Part shown: piece after piece, positions 38,291-42,095 of the stretch | Numbering within the stretch: position 1 is the first letter of the stretch | Layout of the letters: the number at the start of each line of letters is the position of its first letter | IMG/VR virus record: IMGVR_UViG_3300005537_000037 | Location: 1 to 42,095 of that record | Strand: one strand, 5' to 3' | Length of the DNA: 42,095 nucleotides | Source of the DNA: a virus | Made by a program: the position numbers and the translations under genes | The notes under the pieces: model-generated | Told to the model about the DNA's origin: nothing | Databases searched by the model: none | What the model saw: the letters and a program-made list of their open reading frames with translations, nothing else

Positions 38291-39775
38291 TCAACTCCAC
38301 GTGCCTACTCGGGGAGGGGGTGTGGCTGAACTCTTTGGCACTGGTTTAACCGTCATTTTCGAGATGCGGCTTTCCAGATATCGCATCGCGTCCATCAAGT
38401 GATCGTTGTTCTTTACAACGCGCCCCTTTTCGTCGCGCCGGTACATACGAAACTCCGAGAGCCATCCCTGCATCGAACTGAAAACTTTCAATCGTCCCGT
38501 GCTCATTCGGTTCCAGACCGAATAGAGACCGGACTCTACCCCATTGTCCGCAGTTTGGAGATGCAGGCCGAGATTCCGGTAATCGTTAAGGAGCTGCTCG
38601 CCATCCCGCTGCCCACGGCCTCGGCTGGCCGGGTCTATGAACCCTTGCTGCCAGTCACCGGGAGCTTTGATTCCGTGAACATGCACGCTCGGCTCTGCTT
38701 GGCTGCGCCGGTATTCATGGCAAAGATAAAGCGTATCCGTCTCGCGGTCGTAGGCTCCCCAAACCGCTGCCGTATTGTTCCACCCTACATCCATGCCGTA
38801 TCCACGCGGCCAGTGTGCGGGAATCACAAACGGGGACACTAGCAAGTCCGATTCTGGCACAGGGTAAATAGCGCCAGCGCCAAGCTGCGGAATACCTTTT
38901 GATCTCGCATCTCTCTGAAATGGCGGTAAGGATTTCCATAGTTCGTCTTTCGCGGCTTGGTCCAAGTGCGGGGCATCGTCCCACGTCGCCATGACGATGG
39001 AGCGCCCGTCAATCTCGCTCGTTCCCTCTGGCAACTTGCCATTTGGCAGGAACTGCAAAACTACTTCCGACATGCCTTCCAATGGCGTGAAGGTCAGCAT
39101 CAGCATGCCGTTATTCGTCATCGTGCGAATCAGGCATTCCGTATAAACGTCAAGGGGCGGTTCCTCGTCCAGCCAAATAATGTCTTGCTCCGTACCCTCA
39201 AATCCCTCTCTCCCCATCTCGTAAGACTTGAAGGTGAGCTGACTGTCGCCGCCATCCGCGTGCTTCACGTATACCGTGTCAACCGTATCGGCAATGCCGC
39301 CCGAGGCTCGCACGATGCGTGAAATCGAATCGCCAGGGATAAGCCCCGTTCCCCAAGCACTCACCGGTCCTAACAGTTTGTTCTGCAAAATGTCGAAAAC
39401 TTTCTTGCTGTTGTTCCCCGAGGCCCATGCCTTTACCGCATGATCGAATCTGCGGCCAGTCCACCAATCGGGATACTTGCCCGTCAGATGAAGAGTTAGC
39501 TCATATCCGCCTACGCCTTCTGTTTTGCCGACGCGGTTAGCCGCGAGCATCAGCCGCTCTCGATGCGTGAGACCGGCTGCAAAGAATTCCATGTGCTTCG
39601 GGTATTTATTCCGCGCAAATGGGCCTGTCTCTGGGTAATACATTTGCAGTTTTCTGCGGGATTGCCGACGCCTCAACTCCTCGGCAATTTGGACTGCCTC
39701 AATCTTTTGGTCGCGCTCTAAGCGCATAAAGATGGCGGGATTGGCGAGTTGCTCTAGGACATGGTGCGTGCTCAC
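38291..39775 (-). CDS. terL: Terminase large subunit (494 aa)
   Basis: GTG 39775 overlaps the previous stop. ATPase: Walker A AANRVGKTEG at 78-87 and Walker B IIWLDEEP at 199-206, with Glu204-205 as catalytic acids; motif III is LTFTPLEG near 227-234. Nuclease domain (RNase H fold): GYGMDVGWNNTAAVWG with Asp329, then FIDPASRG with Asp381, and NDHLMDAMRYL near the C-terminus. It packages DNA through the portal. Confidence 0.95.
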   Translation of the reverse strand: MSTHHVLEQLANPAIFMRLERDQKIEAVQIAEELRRRQSRRKLQMYYPETGPFARNKYPKHMEFFAAGLTHRERLMLAANRVGKTEGVGGYELTLHLTGKYPDWWTGRRFDHAVKAWASGNNSKKVFDILQNKLLGPVSAWGTGLIPGDSISRIVRASGGIADTVDTVYVKHADGGDSQLTFKSYEMGREGFEGTEQDIIWLDEEPPLDVYTECLIRTMTNNGMLMLTFTPLEGMSEVVLQFLPNGKLPEGTSEIDGRSIVMATWDDAPHLDQAAKDELWKSLPPFQRDARSKGIPQLGAGAIYPVPESDLLVSPFVIPAHWPRGYGMDVGWNNTAAVWGAYDRETDTLYLCHEYRRSQAEPSVHVHGIKAPGDWQQGFIDPASRGRGQRDGEQLLNDYRNLGLHLQTADNGVESGLYSVWNRMSTGRLKVFSSMQGWLSEFRMYRRDEKGRVVKNNDHLMDAMRYLESRISKMTVKPVPKSSATPPPRVGTWS

Positions 39776-40134
39776 TTGGACACCAACTTAGCCAACCGCT
39801 TCAGCAATTCCTCGTCGGTCATGGTTGCGATGGTCAGGGAGACCTCTGCCTCTTGTGCAACTTTGCCTTCAATGCGCTCCGCCGACTCCCGGCGCTCCAA
39901 CACTCCAGCCATTCCCTTGCGCGTCATGGTAGCGATAATTTGCTTTTTGACCTTTTCGCGGATCTCCGGATCGGCAAAGATTTCTTGATAAATCTCGGTG
40001 ATCGGCTTCGACTTTGGGCGCCCCCCTGGATTCCCAGACTGCCCCGGCTTGAAACCCCTCCCCGTAATGCCTCCAAGCATTTTCCCGTTGATTTTTCGCT
40101 GTTCTGAACGCTTCTTTGAAAGCCGGTCTATCAC
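39772..40134 (-). CDS. Terminase small-subunit candidate (120 aa)
   Basis: The start is taken at GTG 40134 (GTGA overlap). It begins with basic residues, then GRGFKPGQSGNPGGRPKSKP, a DUF5681-type motif, followed by helices (ITEIYQEIFADPEIREKVKK) and an acidic C-terminus. It lies immediately before terL. Sequence similarity to classical small terminases is weak, so the call rests on position and DNA-binding character. Confidence 0.7.
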   Translation of the reverse strand: MIDRLSKKRSEQRKINGKMLGGITGRGFKPGQSGNPGGRPKSKPITEIYQEIFADPEIREKVKKQIIATMTRKGMAGVLERRESAERIEGKVAQEAEVSLTIATMTDEELLKRLAKLVSK

Positions 40135-40358
40135 GCTGCCCTGCCTATCGCCCGCAACGCCTGAATCCATCCCATGACTTCTGTTCGCTCACTTGGGCCG
40201 CTGCCTTTGGGCTTGATTGGCGCTTCGGGCTTAGGCTCAATTACTTCGCCATTCAGCTTCGCTAGGCTAATCAGGTATTGCTCTTGCAAAACAAGGAGTT
40301 TCAACGCTTTACGCAATCTTTCGCCCTGTGTTCGCTTAAAAAAAGTACTAGTATTCAC
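40131..40358 (-). CDS. Small helical protein before the terminase genes (up to 75 aa)
   Basis: The helical core is ERLRKALKLLVLQEQYLISL, then KLNGEVIEPKPEAPIKP and EVMGWIQALRAIGRAA. The start is unclear: GTG 40358 is used; TTG 40316 is also possible, and longer ATG starts would run into the divergent promoter. It overlaps the next gene by four bases. It could take part in terminase function. Confidence 0.55.
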   Translation of the reverse strand: MNTSTFFKRTQGERLRKALKLLVLQEQYLISLAKLNGEVIEPKPEAPIKPKGSGPSERTEVMGWIQALRAIGRAA

Positions 40359-40365
40359 TTTAGAC

Positions 40366-40395
40366 TTGACAAAACCCAAGCGCTTAGCATACACT
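40366..40395 (+). promoter_or_regulatory. Plus-strand promoter of the divergent early-type operon
   Basis: TTGACA at 40366-40371, an 18-base spacer and TACACT at 40390-40395. ATG 40402 follows six bases after the -10 box, the same geometry as at the HTH gene. Confidence 0.65.
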
Positions 40396-40401
40396 CTGAG
40401 C

Positions 40402-40704
40402 ATGGAGGTAAGGCACATGGTCACGAAAAGCACAGTTGAACAGGGACTTCGGACTTATCAGCGAAACTGGGAATCTGAGCACAAAACCGCTCTTGGAACT
40501 GGTGGCCCCGCCGACGCTATCGAGTACGTTGCCTGCGCTTTTCGAGCACAGAAAGACAGCATCCACGAACCGTTCCTCGCTGACGCGAAGGCGTTTCTTG
40601 CGAGTGCTCGCAACGAAGAACTGAACGAAAATTATGAACAGTGCTTCAAAGATTTGTTCAGCGCCGTCGATTCGATGTTCTTCTCTCCCGTGGGGCCGGA
40701 CTGA
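40402..40704 (+). CDS. Hypothetical early protein, probably leaderless (100 aa)
   Basis: The promoter -10 box ends six bases before ATG 40402, so the transcript would start at or next to this codon. ATG 40417 is an alternative with GGAGG upstream, but that site would lie too near the mRNA end. Helical and acidic (DAIEYVACAFRAQKDSIHEP, AFLASARNEELNENYEQCF). No family recognised. Diverges from the terminase operon. Confidence 0.7.
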   Translation: MEVRHMVTKSTVEQGLRTYQRNWESEHKTALGTGGPADAIEYVACAFRAQKDSIHEPFLADAKAFLASARNEELNENYEQCFKDLFSAVDSMFFSPVGPD

Positions 40705-40772
40705 GCCGCAGTGAGCACACATGAGGTTCGCTATGACAAAGTGGCAAGCCGAAAGGATTTTAACCGAGTCCC

Positions 40773-40898
40773 ATGAATCCTCACGCTAAAGCCCTCGGCA
40801 AGCTCGGCGGAAAGGTCAAGTCCCCTGCCAAGGCTAAAGCTGCCCGCGAGAATGGCAAGCTCGGCGGACGCCCTCGTACTAAACCTGTGCAAAAGTGA
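40773..40898 (+). CDS. Small Lys/Gly-rich protein (41 aa)
   Basis: Begins NPHAKALGKLGGKVKSPAKA and ends ENGKLGGRPRTKP. Two copies of a GKLGG motif are seen, as in a group of very small phage and plasmid proteins. Highly basic, perhaps nucleic-acid binding. AAGGA precedes the start at some distance. Confidence 0.6.
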   Translation: MNPHAKALGKLGGKVKSPAKAKAARENGKLGGRPRTKPVQK

Positions 40899-40974
40899 GT
40901 TCCTTTCAAAAGTGTGCAAAATTGAACAGCGGGCCCTCCCGGCCTTTGCCATACTCCCTTGCCGTGGAGGAGTC

Positions 40975-41166
40975 ATGCAACGCATTGCCTGGGTGAACAA
41001 TGCGCCAAATCCCGTCGTTCCAAGACGGCCCGAGGAAGCGCAGTTCATCGTTCGCATCTGCTCAGAATCCGGCGTGAAGGAGAATCTGCTGCCATACTCC
41101 GATGCTGTCCAAGTCCTCCGAACGCTGAAAAAAGAAGGGTACGATCTGCGGTTTGATGAATCATGA
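40975..41166 (+). CDS. Hypothetical small protein (63 aa)
   Basis: ATG 40975 follows GGAGGA. The product has RRPEEAQFIVRICSESG and SDAVQVLRTLKKEGYDLRF, an α/β arrangement. Third gene of the plus-strand operon. It overlaps the minus-strand 92-aa gene by 6 bases tail to tail. Function unknown. Confidence 0.65.
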   Translation: MQRIAWVNNAPNPVVPRRPEEAQFIVRICSESGVKENLLPYSDAVQVLRTLKKEGYDLRFDES

Positions 41167-41439
41167 AGGCCACGCTTCTGCCCGCTCAAACTGGCGTACT
41201 AAGCCCTGCACGCTCTGCATAAGCTCGAATCGCTTCTTGCCCTTAAGTTCGAAGATGAATCGGCCAGCAAGGAAGGAGGGGCCGGTAAGCTGCTGATTGC
41301 TGACGTGGAGGTTTTCTTTGCTGAGGTATTCGCGGGGGCCGACTTGCTGGAGGGAGGCGATGAGGATGTCACGATCAGCGCGGCTGACGTAACGCTTGAA
41401 TCCATTGCTGTAGCGTATCAGATAGTCCCGGTGAGCCAT
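41161..41439 (-). CDS. Hypothetical protein (92 aa)
   Basis: ATG 41439, no clear ribosome site. RYSNGFKRYVSRADRDILIA, SLQQVGPREYLSKE and RFIFELKGKKRFELMQS suggest a small α/β protein. Convergent with the plus-strand operon. No domain recognised. Confidence 0.65.
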   Translation of the reverse strand: MAHRDYLIRYSNGFKRYVSRADRDILIASLQQVGPREYLSKENLHVSNQQLTGPSFLAGRFIFELKGKKRFELMQSVQGLVRQFERAEAWPS

Positions 41440-41527
41440 TCAGAGACGCGAAAACATTTGGGTGAAGAAGGTTTGCTTCGCACGGCCTGCTATTCCCGCC
41501 GTTTCGGGCTGCTCCACTTTCAAGAAG

Positions 41528-41560
41528 CGAGGCTGAACTGGCTGTGACAATCCAGCCTCG
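41528..41560. other. Inverted repeat in the gap 41440-41641
   Basis: CGAGGCTG and CAGCCTCG form 8-base arms around a 17-base loop. A competing inner hairpin (GGCTG/CAGCC) can form on the minus strand. It lies 82 bases after the last gene of the early operon. With no T-run it is a weak terminator candidate. Nothing else is seen in this 202-base gap. Confidence 0.5.
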
Positions 41561-41641
41561 CCGCGGTGTGATGGCCTCGAAGTGGAGATATACCAGTTAT
41601 GGTGTAAGGGATTTCCCTGAGAAGATCAAGCGAAGAATGGT

Positions 41642-41836
41642 TTACAGAATGGTTCTATGGCAGTGCGGGCAGGTCACTTGCGGTTGGCTTTTCCAGCTTC
41701 GTCCGTTCAGGATCTTCCAGATTGTGAGCTTGGATACGCTGAACCGCTTGGCAATTTGCCCCATGTTCTCGCCGGGGTAGCGAAGCCGGATTTCTTTGAC
41801 CTGCTCGGCTGTCAACTTACGTCGACGATCTGGCAT
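41642..41836 (-). CDS. HTH protein with C-terminal zinc knuckle (64 aa)
   Basis: KLTAEQVKEIRLRYPGENMG and QIAKRFSVSKLTIWKILNGR form a recombinase- or resolvase-type helix-turn-helix (Hin-like). CPHCHRTI at the C-terminus adds a half zinc site. Likely a DNA-binding regulator and the last gene of the early operon. It overlaps the upstream gene by 20 bases. Confidence 0.75.
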   Translation of the reverse strand: MPDRRRKLTAEQVKEIRLRYPGENMGQIAKRFSVSKLTIWKILNGRSWKSQPQVTCPHCHRTIL

Positions 41837-42077
41837 GTTCCTCTTTAGGATTGCTGCTTAAACTTTTCTTCTCTCCGGTGCGCTGCTCCAGCGCCACAAT
41901 GCGCTCGCATTCAACGCACCCGCATGGACTTATTCTTGTTTGGTGGGCGATAATTCCTCGCCTAGCGCACCACCACTTCGCTTCCTCCAGCCGCGCTTTG
42001 GCAAATTCAGCTTCCAAAATCCCGCGCCATGCTCCAAGTTGCGGAATGTCTCCGACATAAGCCCGCACCGTGTTCAT
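41817..42077 (-). CDS. Paralogue of the edge-cut gene at position 1 (86 aa)
   Basis: ATG 42077 is preferred over TTG 42089. If the ends are joined, this ATG overlaps the stop of the gene at 242-1. KARLEEAKWW and RIVALEQRT match that gene. An extra segment with CGCVECER suggests a metal site. The two appear to be a tandem duplication. Function unknown. Confidence 0.7.
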   Translation of the reverse strand: MNTVRAYVGDIPQLGAWRGILEAEFAKARLEEAKWWCARRGIIAHQTRISPCGCVECERIVALEQRTGEKKSLSSNPKEEHARSST

Positions 42078-42095
42078 AAATGCGTCCAAAGGGTC

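Noticed and set aside
40721-40789. 22-codon plus-strand ORF between two genes
   Set aside because: Short, no good ribosome site, overlaps the next gene in another frame.

Overview
The window reads as one complete or nearly complete genome of a short-tailed, P22-like dsDNA phage, not as host chromosome. The structural genes follow the P22 order: small and large terminase, portal, scaffold, coat, gp4-like, gp10-like, ejection proteins, tail spikes. No integrase, tRNA, rRNA, CRISPR array or insertion sequence was found. The two ends appear to join. The gene cut at position 1 (minus strand) continues in frame from base 42095 and stops in TGA at 42076-42074. That stop overlaps the next start codon as ATGA, the coupling used throughout the genome. 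About 42.1 kb is also a normal size for this group. The host is unknown. Sec signal peptides ending in A-x-A-Q and the moderately GC-rich base composition suggest a Gram-negative soil bacterium, perhaps Acidobacteriota; this is inference.

Layout, read along the minus strand. Late region, about 40.36 kb down to 10.84 kb: terminase pair, a block of small genes including a HiPIP-like protein, portal, scaffold, coat, an exported 349-aa protein, tail-hub proteins (gp4-like, gp10-like), an acyl carrier protein and a GNAT acetyltransferase, three ejection-type proteins, and three spike or fibre genes. Next come small exported proteins, a lipoprotein, an outer-membrane-barrel candidate and a probable lysis block (three small membrane proteins and a DUF5675/YkuD-like protein). 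A strong intrinsic terminator at 10.75-10.81 kb closes the operon. Early region, 10.66 kb down to 1 and on across the junction to 41.64 kb: a Cro/cI-like HTH gene behind an operator-promoter, many small Cys-rich proteins, an Ala-rich repeat protein, ERF annealing protein and YqaJ exonuclease, replication genes, a methyltransferase remnant, an ASCH protein and a DpdA-like (TGT-family) DNA-base exchange enzyme bracketed by 59-bp direct repeats, an HNH nuclease and a PD-(D/E)XK nuclease, and a run of coupled small genes.

A few genes lie on the plus strand: two HNH endonucleases (12.05 and 13.34 kb), an exported JAB/JAMM-like protein (20.69 kb) and a three-gene early-looking operon (40.40-41.17 kb) divergent from the terminase genes.

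The most unusual properties are these. The spikes and several other late proteins start with typical Sec signal peptides and two are rich in cysteine. A DNA-modification cassette sits between direct repeats beside a dead methyltransferase. An acyl carrier protein lies inside the tail module. Two promoters place the -10 box six bases from an ATG, implying leaderless mRNAs. No gap without a gene exceeds 300 bases.
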